A stretch of 36,373 nt of DNA from Thalassotalea eurytherma (GCF_030161415.1 NZ_BSSU01000018.1:1-36373); one strand, 5' to 3'. Counted from the stretch's first letter, positions 17,341 to 26,765 are shown. Numbers and translations: made by a program. The notes: a model not told the origin generated them from the sequence alone.

Positions 17341-18042
17341 TCATTTTTTGTTCCTACTTTGCGCATACAAGTACCAAGTCACAATGCCAGGTGCCACTAT
17401 TGCTTGAAGCGTAAAAAATAATAGCGTTACCCATTCACTATAATGCGTCGACTCGCCTTGTTGAATCAGTAATTGATGTCCAATAGGGCCAGCAGAAAAT
17501 ACAATGGCTGTGATAAAGTTCCAACCAAGGTGTAAGCCAATGGGGGCAAATAATGACTTTGTTTTCGCAAACGCGTATGCGAACATCCAACCACCACAGC
17601 CTGTGACGAGAAATATGTACACCATGAGCACGAGTCTTTCGCCAAAAATGTCATAGCTAAACCAATGATAAATGCCAAAAGCAATCGAGCTAACTAAACA
17701 GCCTTTTACAATACCAATTCTTGTCATTAACAAATATAAGAGGGCACCGCGAAAAACGAGTTCTTCGAAAACAATCGCTTTGACAATCCAAAAGGTGCCG
17801 CCTAAAAAGGTCAAGAAGTCGTAGTCTGTATTTAACTGGTAACTAATACCTTTAAAATAAGCTTGTCCAACAAAGTTAATCATAGCGATGAAAGCCATAA
17901 ACAACATGCCAATAAAAAATTCTTTGAGCCTTTTTCTTGTAGGGGTAAGTCCTAATACGTTAATAGATTCACCGCTTAGCCGGTGCAGTAGGAACCAAGA
18001 AATTAGAAAAACGACAATAAGACCTGCCATTACCGAGCTCAC
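17341..18042 (-). CDS. CPBP family intramembrane glutamic endopeptidase
   Basis: A 233-residue membrane protein with about seven hydrophobic segments and the ABI/CAAX-protease motifs: EELVFRG (Glu-Glu...Arg) near residue 98, a His in GIYHW, and HLGWNF near residue 177. Bacterial members cleave within membranes or act in bacteriocin self-immunity; the target here is unknown. It is probably cotranscribed with the lipase lipoprotein downstream. A second Met at residue 5 (18030) could also be the start. Confidence 0.85.
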   Translation of the reverse strand: MSSVMAGLIVVFLISWFLLHRLSGESINVLGLTPTRKRLKEFFIGMLFMAFIAMINFVGQAYFKGISYQLNTDYDFLTFLGGTFWIVKAIVFEELVFRGALLYLLMTRIGIVKGCLVSSIAFGIYHWFSYDIFGERLVLMVYIFLVTGCGGWMFAYAFAKTKSLFAPIGLHLGWNFITAIVFSAGPIGHQLLIQQGESTHYSEWVTLLFFTLQAIVAPGIVTWYLYAQSRNKK

Positions 18043-18178
18043 TCATGTGTATTGAAAAGTTAAATCCTTAGTAGGAAAAATTAGCATGGCCCCTATTAAT
18101 AGACAAGCTAAGGACACGGTTTAACTATTATGTGATGTAGAGATGAGTTAAATGTTGTTTTGCTCGAATTATCGCCCA

Positions 18179-18201
18179 TTTAACGCTAAGCTGACGTTAA
18201 A
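18179..18201. promoter_or_regulatory. Inverted repeat upstream of the acyl-CoA synthetase gene
   Basis: TTTAACG and CGTTAAA face each other across 9 bases, 22 bases before the start codon. It is placed like an operator for a dimeric repressor. It does not match the E. coli FadR site that I know. Confidence 0.35.
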
Positions 18202-18222
18202 TAACAAAAAATAGAGGGTGAT

Positions 18223-19857
18223 ATGGAACTTCAATCGAACCTTGAATATGTATTACAGCATGCTAAAAACAAACCTGATGCTACCTTTTTAAATCAGCCT
18301 GTTGACGGGCAGTGGCACCAGTTTTCCTGGGCTGAAGTTGAACAACAAGCAAGGCGCATTGCCGCAGGCATAAAGGCACAAAATTATCCTGCCAAAAGTC
18401 GAATTGGTATCATTTCTAAAAACTGTGCTCACTGGTTTATTACCGATTTAGCGATAATGATGGCTGATATGATCAGCGTACCTATTTTCTTCAATGCCAA
18501 CGAAAATACAATTAGCCATATCGTTAAACATAGTGAACTTAAAGCTATGTTTGTTGGCAAGTTAGATGAAATGGAAAGTGCCGAGTCTGCTATTCCTGAG
18601 AGTGTTTTACGAATAGCTTTTCCGTATCCAACGGTTACTGCATCAAGTAAGTGGCAAGCGTGGTTAGATAACTTTGAACCACTCAATGATATTTATTTAC
18701 CTAACCTCAATGATGTCGCTACGATTATTTACACATCGGGCAGCACAGGTGTACCTAAAGGGGTATCGTTAACTCACAAAAACCTGTTAGCTGCTACCAA
18801 GTGTGCGGTTGAAACATTAGGGCTATCTAGTAGTGATAGGTGTATGTCATATTTACCGCTTGCGCATATTACTGAGCGCAGTCTTATTGAAGGCACGTCA
18901 ATGGTGGCTGGCGCAACCATTTACTTTATAGAGTCACTTGATACGTTCATTGATAATGTTAAATATGCCAAACCAACGCGATTCATCTCGGTGCCACGCT
19001 TATGGCTTAAATTCCAGTCTGAGATTTTTGCTAAAATTCCGCAACGCAAGCTCGACTTTTTACTCGGTTTACCCCTAATAGGAAAGTTGCTTGCAGCTAA
19101 AATTCGCAAAAATTTAGGTTTTGATGAGGTCGTTCGTTACGGATCTGGTTCAGCGCCAACGCCTCCTGCTGTTATAGCGTGGTATCAAAAAATAGGTATT
19201 AACCTTGAAGAAGGCTGGGGGATGAGTGAAACATCTGGGCTTTCTTGTGGTAATAATCCTTTTAATAGAGCCGATATAGGCACCATAGGTACGCCTCTTT
19301 CTTGCGTAGAAATGAAACTATCTGAGCAAGAGGAGATTTTAATCAGAGGCGATGCAGTATTCGAAGGCTACTATTTAAACCCAGAAGCAAATGAAAGTGC
19401 ATTTGTTGATGGTTGGTTTAGAACGGGAGATCGTGGTGAGATTACTCAATCTGGTGCATTTAAAATCATTGGGCGATTAAAAGAAGAATTTAAAACCAGC
19501 AAAGGTAAATATGTATCTCCGGCGCCAATCGAAGGTAAGTTATGTGCGTCGAGTAATATTGAATTAGCATGCGTAACTGGCGCAGGTTTAAAGCAACCCG
19601 TCGCTTTGGTTATGCTTTCAGAGTCAGCTGTCAGCAATAAATCACAGCTTGAATCAGAGTTAATTGAAACGTTAAATGAGGTTAACCAAACATTAGAGCA
19701 TCACCAGCGTTTAGATTACTTGTATGTCTGTGGTCAAGACTGGTCAATAGAAAATGGGCTACTTACGCCGACATTGAAAATTAAACGCAGCAATATCGAA
19801 AGTAAATACAATAAGTTACTTACCGATAATATAACGGATAAAGTGCTATTTGAATAA
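18223..19857 (+). CDS. Long-chain acyl-CoA synthetase (AMP-forming)
   Basis: A 544-residue ANL-superfamily enzyme. The phosphate-binding loop YTSGSTGVPKGVSLTHKN (about residue 170), the GWGMSET motif (near 332) and the hinge motif GWFRTGDRGEI with GRLKEEFKTSKGKYVSP (near 385-430) are all present. The KTSKGKYV ending is typical of long-chain fatty acyl-CoA ligases (FACS15/FAA type) rather than acetyl-CoA synthetase. It activates fatty acids with ATP and CoA in the cytoplasm. GAGGGTGAT before the ATG is a good ribosome site. It is followed by a terminator and is transcribed alone. Confidence 0.88.
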   Translation: MELQSNLEYVLQHAKNKPDATFLNQPVDGQWHQFSWAEVEQQARRIAAGIKAQNYPAKSRIGIISKNCAHWFITDLAIMMADMISVPIFFNANENTISHIVKHSELKAMFVGKLDEMESAESAIPESVLRIAFPYPTVTASSKWQAWLDNFEPLNDIYLPNLNDVATIIYTSGSTGVPKGVSLTHKNLLAATKCAVETLGLSSSDRCMSYLPLAHITERSLIEGTSMVAGATIYFIESLDTFIDNVKYAKPTRFISVPRLWLKFQSEIFAKIPQRKLDFLLGLPLIGKLLAAKIRKNLGFDEVVRYGSGSAPTPPAVIAWYQKIGINLEEGWGMSETSGLSCGNNPFNRADIGTIGTPLSCVEMKLSEQEEILIRGDAVFEGYYLNPEANESAFVDGWFRTGDRGEITQSGAFKIIGRLKEEFKTSKGKYVSPAPIEGKLCASSNIELACVTGAGLKQPVALVMLSESAVSNKSQLESELIETLNEVNQTLEHHQRLDYLYVCGQDWSIENGLLTPTLKIKRSNIESKYNKLLTDNITDKVLFE

Positions 19858-19872
19858 AACTTAAAACTTAAA

Positions 19873-19912
19873 GCTTAAGCCGGTGTTAGTGCTCACTAAC
19901 ATTGGTTTAAGC
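19873..19912 (+). terminator. Intrinsic terminator after the acyl-CoA synthetase gene
   Basis: A long stem: GCTTAA pairs with TTAAGC at the base and TGTTAGT with ACTAACA near the loop, followed by CCTTTTCT. Confidence 0.8.
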
Positions 19913-20124
19913 CTTTTCTCTTACCTAACATCCCACTACCTAAATCAATTTTAACCAAATACTCATGCCCAATAATTCAAGCATTTCTTGGACAAGGCAT
20001 TTTTCTATAGCCCATCTCTGTAGATAAATAAGGCTAAAAAACCGTGATATCGAATAAACAAGTCGGCGAAGCGTTCTAAAGTCTTGTAGAATACACATAT
20101 GAATAATAAGCACCTGGAATCCTC

Positions 20125-20529
20125 ATGACTCAAGCGTTAGATGCACAACAAATCACCACTATTTTAGCCTATGACAATAGCCAAAGAGCGAATTACTTTC
20201 TCAAGGAAGTTGTTGCCAATAACACGATTTGGATCCTTAAAGATGAGCATGGGTGTGTCATGTTAAATACCGAAGAGGAAGACTGTGTTCCTGTGTGGCC
20301 GAATGAAGAGTTTGCTCAAGCTTGGGCGACGGATGAATGGGCGCAATGCGCGCCAGAAGCCATTTCCTTAAATAAGTGGTTTAGCCGATGGACATATGGT
20401 TTAGCTGACGATGATTTGGCCGTCGTGGTTTTTCCAAGCGTTGATCAAGAAGGTTTAGTGTTTGATTCGCAAGAGTTGGAAGTTGAACTTAAAAATAGCC
20501 AAAAGAAATCAGCTAAAGGTCAGCGATAA
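20125..20529 (+). CDS. DUF2750 domain protein
   Basis: A 134-residue soluble protein matching DUF2750 (pattern: RANYFLKEVVANNTIWILKD ... VPVWPNEEFAQAWA ... SLNKWFSRWTYGL). The family is small, mostly gammaproteobacterial and of unknown function. It ends 4 bases before the start of the rhlE-type helicase gene, so the two are cotranscribed and possibly translationally coupled. Confidence 0.82.
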   Translation: MTQALDAQQITTILAYDNSQRANYFLKEVVANNTIWILKDEHGCVMLNTEEEDCVPVWPNEEFAQAWATDEWAQCAPEAISLNKWFSRWTYGLADDDLAVVVFPSVDQEGLVFDSQELEVELKNSQKKSAKGQR

Positions 20530-20533
20530 ACAC

Positions 20534-21790
20534 ATGAGTTTTTCTTCTCTTTCATTAGATAAACCCCTTATTGATGCAATAAAAGCCAAGGGCTATACAC
20601 AAGCTACGCCAATTCAATTAAAAGCTATTCCGGCTATTTTAGCGAATAAAGACGTAATGGCAGGTGCTCAAACAGGTACTGGAAAAACCGCTGCTTTTGC
20701 CTTACCTATTTTGCAAAAGCTAATAGGCGACATACCGGAAAAAAGGCCTGTGCGCGCTTTAGTACTGACACCAACCCGAGAGCTTGCTCAACAAGTATAT
20801 AAAAGCTTTGTTGGTTATGCTGAAAATACCGAGATCAATGTTGCGGTTGCCTATGGTGGAGTAAGTATTAACCCGCAAATAGCAGCGCTGAACAAAGGCG
20901 CTGATGTTTTAGTGGCAACACCAGGGCGATTATTAGATCATTTAATTAACGGCTCTCTTGAACTTACTGACCTTGCTTGTTTAGTTTTCGATGAAGCAGA
21001 TCGTATGCTAGACATGGGCTTTAAAGATGAAATTGATCGAATACTCTATCGTGTGCCTATTAATCGTCAAACCTTGTTGTTTTCAGCTACCTTCGACGAT
21101 GCCATTTTCAAATTAAGTAAAACCTTACTCACTGATCCTGAGCTGATTGAGGTTAGTGAGCGAAACACTGCGGCCGTAAAGGTAGAGCAGGTTGTTTATA
21201 CCGTTGATTTAGATAGAAAACGTGAATTAACATCGCATTTAATTGGCTCAAAAAATTGGCAACAAGTACTCATTTTCACACGCACTAAACAAGGTGCAGA
21301 CGCGCTTGCAAAAGAAATGTGTAAAGACGGCCTAAAAACCCAATCTATTCATGGCGATAAATCACAAGGTGCGCGTGAAAAAGCGTTAGCGGAATTTAAA
21401 GAAGGTACGACCCGAGTCCTAGTGGCTACCGATGTTGCGGCACGCGGTATTGATATTCAAAGCTTACATGTTGTGATCAATTATGAATTGCCTTATGTAG
21501 CTGAAGATTACATTCATCGAATTGGCAGAACAGGTCGCGCTGGCAAAGAAGGCATTGCGATTTCTTTAATGGCACCGAGTGAAGAGTGGTTACTCACAGC
21601 GGTTGAAGAGGTGCTTGATACGCGTTTAATGCAGCAATGGTTGCCCGGATACGAACCTGACTTAACCAAAACAGAAGCAGTGATGAAGAAAATTAGCAAG
21701 GGTAAAGCAAAGCAAAACGCGAGAAAAAAAGCATTAGGTGAGCGCGTAGCGAAACCTGAGGGTAGAAGTAAGCAAAGACATCGTCGTTAA
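20534..21790 (+). CDS. rhlE: DEAD-box RNA helicase, RhlE type
   Basis: About 418 residues from the Met at 20534 (MSFSSLSLDKPLIDAIKAKG). The frame is open back to 20462, but that part overlaps the DUF2750 gene and lacks family features. Present are the Q motif (TQATPIQ), Walker A AQTGTGKT, PTRELAQQ, DEAD in VFDEADRMLDMGF, SAT, and HRIGRTGRAG. The short basic C-terminal tail (KGKAKQNARKKALGERVA) is typical of RhlE-type helicases that remodel RNA in ribosome assembly and mRNA decay. It is second in an operon with the DUF2750 gene. Confidence 0.88.
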   Translation: MSFSSLSLDKPLIDAIKAKGYTQATPIQLKAIPAILANKDVMAGAQTGTGKTAAFALPILQKLIGDIPEKRPVRALVLTPTRELAQQVYKSFVGYAENTEINVAVAYGGVSINPQIAALNKGADVLVATPGRLLDHLINGSLELTDLACLVFDEADRMLDMGFKDEIDRILYRVPINRQTLLFSATFDDAIFKLSKTLLTDPELIEVSERNTAAVKVEQVVYTVDLDRKRELTSHLIGSKNWQQVLIFTRTKQGADALAKEMCKDGLKTQSIHGDKSQGAREKALAEFKEGTTRVLVATDVAARGIDIQSLHVVINYELPYVAEDYIHRIGRTGRAGKEGIAISLMAPSEEWLLTAVEEVLDTRLMQQWLPGYEPDLTKTEAVMKKISKGKAKQNARKKALGERVAKPEGRSKQRHRR

Positions 21791-21845
21791 TGTTGGCTTT
21801 GTCCTCGAGCGCTCAGCTTTTAAAAAACGCGATTATTTTTATCTT

Positions 21846-22724
21846 TTACTGCCACTTTGCAAAATAGTCGACTAAATAATCAATGGCTACTCGAACCCTT
21901 AGTGGCATGAATCGTTTATTTGGGTATACGATCCAACTACTTGTACCTTGTCCCCAGTAGGGCTCGAGAATAGGCGTTAATAATTTTTTCTCTACTGCTT
22001 CGGTAAATGTACTTTTGGGCATGTAAGCGACACCTAGCCCCCTAGTGCATGCCTCTAAAATAAGGTTGGCATTGTTGCTTTTCCACCGGCTGTTTACCTT
22101 TATATTTTCTTTTTTACCGTCAACATCGAACTCCCAAATATCTTTGTTTGCCACTAAACAATTATGGTGTTTCAAATGTACAGGGTGTTTAGGCATGCCT
22201 TTTTGATCTAAGTATAATGGGCTTGCGACAGCCATTAGCGGCCTGCTGATTAGCTTTCTTGCGATCAAGCTAGAATCTGATAGTTCACCATAGCGAATAG
22301 CAAAGTCTACGCCGTCTTCGATTAAATTCACAAGTCGACTGTTTAAATCGATTTCAACGGTCAATTCTGGGTACATCGCAGAAAACTCCATCAATGCAGG
22401 CGCAAGAAAGTGCTCAGCAAAACCTCCGGCTGCTGAAACTTTTAACGTACCTGTTAAGTGAGTTTGTTGCTGGTTTACTAATTCATTTGCCTGCTCTAGC
22501 CCTATCAGCAATTCTTTTACTTGGTGATAATAGTTAGCACCATGATCTGTTAATGTAACCAAGCGTGTAGAGCGAGCTAATAATGAAGACCCTAAGCGCT
22601 CTTCTAAACGGGCTACTTGTCGGCTAACGTGGCTGGTACTGCAACCTAATTGTTTGGCTGCAGCTGAAAAACCATTTGTTTCAGCAACCGCTGCAAATTC
22701 AATAATACCATCAAAACTATTCAT
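21846..22724 (-). CDS. LysR family transcriptional regulator
   Basis: A 292-residue LysR regulator. It has an N-terminal helix-turn-helix (GFSAAAKQLGCSTSHVSRQV, about residues 18-37) and a complete type 2 periplasmic-binding-like effector domain with the usual C-terminal SSWIVYPNKRFMPLRVRVAI. It belongs to the CrgA/DhcR-like group by eye. It is divergent from the DJ-1/PfpI gene with a 127-bp shared spacer, so that gene is its likely target. The inducer is unknown, perhaps a reactive aldehyde or electrophile given the target family. Confidence 0.88.
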   Translation of the reverse strand: MNSFDGIIEFAAVAETNGFSAAAKQLGCSTSHVSRQVARLEERLGSSLLARSTRLVTLTDHGANYYHQVKELLIGLEQANELVNQQQTHLTGTLKVSAAGGFAEHFLAPALMEFSAMYPELTVEIDLNSRLVNLIEDGVDFAIRYGELSDSSLIARKLISRPLMAVASPLYLDQKGMPKHPVHLKHHNCLVANKDIWEFDVDGKKENIKVNSRWKSNNANLILEACTRGLGVAYMPKSTFTEAVEKKLLTPILEPYWGQGTSSWIVYPNKRFMPLRVRVAIDYLVDYFAKWQ

Positions 22725-22851
22725 ACATACTTATTGTTGCTATATGGCAATACTGTTTATCAGTTTTACTATATTATCATCTGTTTTGTCATGAATTAGT
22801 ATAGCTAAAGTGAAATAAGCCATTTTATTAAACATAGTCATTGGAGCTATT

Positions 22852-23523
22852 ATGAAAAAAGTATTAATACCGGTCACTAACCATGCAACGTTAGGTGATA
22901 CGAATCAAGCGAACGGTACTTATGCCCCTGAGTTAACGCATGTTATTCATGAACTTAACGTGGCAGGTGTTGATTATGATATTGCCTCAATTAACGGTGG
23001 CAAAGCGCCTCTTTATGGCACTGATATAGCAGGTGACGATGTTAATAATACAATTATTGCTGACGAAGGCTTTCAAAGCCGTATTAACAATACAATTCCT
23101 GTTCAGCAACTTAATGTAGATAACTATCAGGCGATATTTTATCCGGGCGGTTTTGGCTTATTAACTGATTTGGCAAAAAATGAAGACTTTGCACACTTGA
23201 GTGCAAAGCATTATGAAGAAGGTGGTGTGCTTGCTGCCGTTTGTCATGGTCCTGCTGCACTTCTACCTATTACCTTATCGAGCGGAAAACCTTTACTTGC
23301 AGGTATTTCGGTAACAGGTTTTACACGTGAAGAAGAAATTGATTTTGGTACGATTAATGACATACCTTTTTTACTAGAAGAGGCACTTGCAAGAAAGGCC
23401 GCTCGCTATAGTAAGGTACAGCCTTGGGGAAATTTTATTATTGAAGATAAAAATGTCATCACCGGGCAAAACCCGTCTAGTGCTCATGCAGTAGGTCAAG
23501 CATTGGTTAAAAAGTTAACCTAA
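22852..23523 (+). CDS. DJ-1/PfpI family protein (class I glutamine amidotransferase-like)
   Basis: A 223-residue protein of the Hsp31-like branch. The nucleophile Cys131 followed by His132 (AAVCHGPAAL), Glu27 (APELTH) and the C-terminal VITGQNPSSAHAVGQAL match DJ-1/Hsp31 relatives, which act as glutathione-independent glyoxalase or stress hydrolases. It is a single-domain cytoplasmic enzyme of normal length. GGAG 5 bases upstream of the ATG gives a good start. It is divergent from a LysR gene, which probably controls it, and is followed by a hairpin terminator. Confidence 0.87.
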   Translation: MKKVLIPVTNHATLGDTNQANGTYAPELTHVIHELNVAGVDYDIASINGGKAPLYGTDIAGDDVNNTIIADEGFQSRINNTIPVQQLNVDNYQAIFYPGGFGLLTDLAKNEDFAHLSAKHYEEGGVLAAVCHGPAALLPITLSSGKPLLAGISVTGFTREEEIDFGTINDIPFLLEEALARKAARYSKVQPWGNFIIEDKNVITGQNPSSAHAVGQALVKKLT

Positions 23524-23543
23524 TATTATTTGGCGTTGTTATA

Positions 23544-23588
23544 AAAACCTTAGCTATTTGAGGATAAAATCTTAAATGCTAAGGTTTT
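23544..23588 (+). terminator. Terminator hairpin after the DJ-1/PfpI gene
   Basis: Arms AAAACCTTAGC and GCTAAGGTTTT with a loop of about 23 bases. The T-run lies within the 3' arm. Confidence 0.7.
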
Positions 23589-23732
23589 CATTATGATTAA
23601 ACCGTAAAAACCATCACCTTCTTAAAGAAATAAACAACTCACTTTTATCCGTAAATCATGTCTATTTACCTCTAGTATTTGCAAAGTAGCTAAGATAGTC
23701 TTAGACACAAATAGGTAGTGGAAAGTTAGTAA

Positions 23733-24125
23733 ATGGTTAAACATGGTGATTACACGGTTACGGTTGAAAATTCCGTTATTAGTGTCACGTTTATTGGCAT
23801 GTTTAACGAGGTCGCATCTCAACATGTATGTACCCAAGTTGAAGATATAATAAATGGCATGAATGGCGCTAGTTTTTGCATGCTATTCAACCTGCTTGAT
23901 TACGAAGGGAGTACGCCTGAAGCTCACAAAGTTGGAAATACACATTTTGAGTGGTTAGAGCAGCAAAACTGTATAGGCAGAGCAACGATTGTTACTCAGC
24001 AAGCTTTGGTATATATCGCTAAAAATGAGCAATCATCGTTACGCCATTCAAATATAAAAACTAAAATGTTTGATAATGTGGCTGATGGTAAAGCTTGGCT
24101 ACAGTCATTGCAAACTAATCAATAG
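23733..24125 (+). CDS. Hypothetical STAS/SpoIIAA-like protein
   Basis: A 130-residue soluble protein. The pattern of an initial beta strand (YTVTVENSVISVTFIG), a helix and CMLFNLLDYEG, then a late helix with DGKAWLQSL, resembles the STAS/SpoIIAA-like fold (lipid-binding or regulatory), but no specific signature is present and the fold call is tentative. GGAAAG upstream of the ATG supports the start. It is followed 23 bp later by the 2OG-Fe oxygenase gene, so they may be cotranscribed. Confidence 0.6.
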   Translation: MVKHGDYTVTVENSVISVTFIGMFNEVASQHVCTQVEDIINGMNGASFCMLFNLLDYEGSTPEAHKVGNTHFEWLEQQNCIGRATIVTQQALVYIAKNEQSSLRHSNIKTKMFDNVADGKAWLQSLQTNQ

Positions 24126-24148
24126 CTTGGGAAATCTATTTTAATATC

Positions 24149-24859
24149 ATGTGGTTGAATCAAGAAAAGATCACTGATGCGTCTATAAGAACTTACCGGC
24201 AACTACTCGTTTCTTCATGCCCTAATCATGTTGTTATCGATGGCTTGTTTGATGAAGATAAACTCGATCGTGTGATGAAGGTTTTACATCATCCTAGCCG
24301 TTGGCAAACGCAAAAACACACCTATGCTGCATTGTATGTTGATGATGATGAGTGGGATAACACCGAGCATGAACATCGCTTTGTGCGTCGCGATATTTGG
24401 CTTCGTAATGAAAATCTGGCTAAGCCTGATAATACCTTACCCCACTGTAACAAGGTAGCTAGTGAATTTTTATCATATTTGCGTGGAGACGAATTTATGT
24501 CAGTGTTGTCACGCATTTTTGATGTAACCTTGACTGATAAACACGTGGGTGATCCTCAACTTAATACTAACTTCTTTAGATTAAGTACTAACGACTTTGT
24601 AGAGCAACATGCTGATGACTCCCCAGGCAGAGAAGTATGTATGCTACTATATTTAAACAAAGCGTGGCAGGATGACGCTGGTGGTGAACTTGTTTTTCTC
24701 GGACAAAATGAAGAATCTGTTAATGTGGCACCGCTATATAACCGTTGCGTTTTGTTTGATCCATCTTCAATAGGCTCTGAGCACTTGGTAAAAAGGTTGA
24801 ATGCTGGTTTAGTCGATGTTTATCGCTACAATGTTACTAGCTGGTATTGGTCAGAGTAA
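24149..24859 (+). CDS. 2-oxoglutarate/Fe(II)-dependent oxygenase (prolyl hydroxylase-like)
   Basis: A 236-residue protein with the double-stranded beta-helix of 2OG-Fe(II) oxygenases. The iron ligands are probably His154 and Asp156 (EQHADDSPGREVCMLLYLN) and His212 (SEHLVKRL), with a Lys/Arg just downstream to hold 2-oxoglutarate. This matches the prolyl 4-hydroxylase-like group (2OG-FeII_Oxy_3). The substrate is unknown; a protein or small-molecule target is possible. It lies just after the STAS-like gene. Confidence 0.82.
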   Translation: MWLNQEKITDASIRTYRQLLVSSCPNHVVIDGLFDEDKLDRVMKVLHHPSRWQTQKHTYAALYVDDDEWDNTEHEHRFVRRDIWLRNENLAKPDNTLPHCNKVASEFLSYLRGDEFMSVLSRIFDVTLTDKHVGDPQLNTNFFRLSTNDFVEQHADDSPGREVCMLLYLNKAWQDDAGGELVFLGQNEESVNVAPLYNRCVLFDPSSIGSEHLVKRLNAGLVDVYRYNVTSWYWSE

Positions 24860-25072
24860 TATCACCTCAAAATCGTCGGTTAGTACAAGCATTTCGTTTT
24901 TTCTAATTAATTCAATCGCTTTCATTTCTATAGGCAGTTTTGCCTCCCATAACGTTAATTATATGTTTATAAAATCTTAATGTTTTGTTTGTTTTTTATT
25001 CGACAGTGGTAAGGTGACTCTGTATGATAGCGCTGTCATTTTTAGCTGTGTTGTCAAAAAAGGTTCTGTTCA

Positions 25073-25918
25073 ATGAAAAACTTTCTATGTTTTCTAGTGT
25101 TATTCATAGTAAATCTTCCGTTGTATGTGTCGGCAGGCGTCATTAATTTAGGAAGCGCTGAGCAATATATATTCGCCACAGCGAGTGAGTCACAATGGAG
25201 CGGTAACTTATTGCTAGGCTCAGAAGCTCATGTTTTTGGCAGTGTAGCTGCATCAAATACTTTAGAATTAGGCGGTGGCGTAATTGTTGACGGTGATGCT
25301 TGTGCAGGTGCTACTAATAATTGGGGAGCGACTGTTGCTGGCACTACAGGTAGCTGTACCGATTTTAGTCAGTTAGCTCAGGACATTAAGACTGCATCCT
25401 CTGAAGCTGAGAGCTTAACGGGTCGAGACTTAGGCAATGTAACAGATAGTTTGGCAATAGCAGGTGACGGAAAGCAAACATTTCTCATTAGTGACTTAAT
25501 ATTAGCTGGTGGTGAAACCTTAACGCTAACAGGTGATGCTAATGATTCTTTTGTCTTTAACATCTTAGGTATGGCCCAGTTAGGCTCTGGCGCAAACATT
25601 TTACTGGAAGGTGGTATTTCGGCACAAAATGTCTTTTTTAACTTTGTAGCTAACCCGACATCTCATAGTTTTGAAATTGGTGGAGCCAACATCAGTGGTA
25701 CTTTTTTATCATCGGGTCGTTCATTTATTTTAGGTGACGGTGCTACATTGAATAATTCACGCTTTTATTCAACAGAAAGTATTGTTGCGAATGTACAAGA
25801 TGTGCGTTTTTCTGCATCACAATCAGTGACAGTGCCTGAGCCAACGACAGTGCTTTTGTTTACAATGTCGATTATGTTAATTGTTTTTCAACGGTTCACA
25901 TTGTCAAAAAGCGACTAA
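25073..25918 (+). CDS. PEP-CTERM protein with DUF3494 (ice-binding-like) fold
   Basis: A 281-residue secreted protein: a signal peptide (about 1-22), a Gly/Ser/Asn-rich beta-solenoid body, and a C-terminal PEP-CTERM sorting signal (VPEPTTVLLFTMSIML, then a basic tail). The body (about 135-245: ILAGGETLTLTGDANDSFVF, SAQNVFFNF, GTFLSSGRSFILGDGATL) resembles DUF3494, the ice-binding protein family, though the usual N-terminal part differs. PEP-CTERM proteins are processed by exosortase EpsH, which is not in this window. A cold marine habitat would fit an ice-binding or ice-adhesion role, but this is inference; other extracellular matrix roles are possible. Confidence 0.7.
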   Translation: MKNFLCFLVLFIVNLPLYVSAGVINLGSAEQYIFATASESQWSGNLLLGSEAHVFGSVAASNTLELGGGVIVDGDACAGATNNWGATVAGTTGSCTDFSQLAQDIKTASSEAESLTGRDLGNVTDSLAIAGDGKQTFLISDLILAGGETLTLTGDANDSFVFNILGMAQLGSGANILLEGGISAQNVFFNFVANPTSHSFEIGGANISGTFLSSGRSFILGDGATLNNSRFYSTESIVANVQDVRFSASQSVTVPEPTTVLLFTMSIMLIVFQRFTLSKSD

Positions 25919-26240
25919 GACTAATATCTAATAAACCATTTAATTCTTTTGAAACTTGGCGATTAAGGGCGTTTCACTCGTTGAAAACTAGGTTATAGAT
26001 ACTTTAACTAAGTAAGTATTTACCTTATCAACGTAGTAAAGGCGTTAGCTGTTCCAAATACTCATCATGTCATTTAGACAATAATATGGGTCGGCATGAT
26101 TAAATATAATACGTAGTATTTTTATCTATGTAGATAAAGTAACTGCTTTAAGAAAACTGGGCAGCTTTAGTTGAACAGAACATTATTTCGGGTATCCTAG
26201 CCGACAAAATTTATTGTAGATAAAGTTGCAAAACCACAAT
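25919..26240. other. Intergenic region, no gene seen
   Basis: About 320 AT-rich bases between the PEP-CTERM gene and the methyltransferase gene. I see no convincing coding frame, terminator or known operator. Confidence 0.5.
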
Positions 26241-26765
26241 ATGAGTCATTCAAACGTAATTATCGGTCTGGTTAACCCTAAAGGGCCTAGCAATGTTGGC
26301 ACTGTAATGCGAGCTGCAGGTTGTTTTAACGCCAACGAAGTATTATATACAGGTACTCGTTATGCACGTGCCGCGCAATATGAAACAAAAACCAACACGG
26401 ATACGCATAAATCTCGAAACAGCATCCCGTTGACTCAAGTTGAATGTTTAGTAAGTAAAAAAGCAGAAAACATGGAAGTTGTGTGTGTTGAGCTATGCCT
26501 TGGCGCAACGTCTTTAATAGATTTTTCGCATCCAGAGAACGCGTTATACATATTTGGACCAGAAGACGGTTCAATTAGCCAAGACGTTATTGATCAGGCT
26601 GATCATGTTGTTTATATACCAACAAAAGACTGTTTGAACTTAGCAGCAACAGCAAATGTTGTGCTTTATGATAGGCTAGCCAAATCATCCGCTATCAATC
26701 AGGGCGATGAACTTATAAAAAGTAGCCGTGATACCAACAACCGTCTTAAGATCAAAAGTAACTAG
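26241..26765 (+). CDS. SpoU/TrmH family RNA methyltransferase
   Basis: A protein of about 174 residues (from ATG 26241; an in-frame TTG lies at 26226). It has the SPOUT signatures: LVNPKGPSNVGTVMRAAGCF at the N-terminus (motif 1), YIFGPEDGSIS (motif 2) and CLNLAATANVVLYDRL (motif 3). These proteins form a trefoil knot, bind S-adenosylmethionine and 2'-O-methylate ribose in tRNA or rRNA. The protein lacks extra RNA-binding domains and resembles the short TrmL/TrmH-type methyltransferases. The specific nucleotide target is not evident. It lies upstream of the IS and nth remnants. Confidence 0.82.
   Translation: MSHSNVIIGLVNPKGPSNVGTVMRAAGCFNANEVLYTGTRYARAAQYETKTNTDTHKSRNSIPLTQVECLVSKKAENMEVVCVELCLGATSLIDFSHPENALYIFGPEDGSISQDVIDQADHVVYIPTKDCLNLAATANVVLYDRLAKSSAINQGDELIKSSRDTNNRLKIKSN

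Noticed and set aside
26241-26765. Tail of the nth array as part of a larger island starting at the methyltransferase
   Set aside because: The SpoU-type gene is on the other strand, has no repeat beside it other than the mini IS, and looks like ordinary chromosome.
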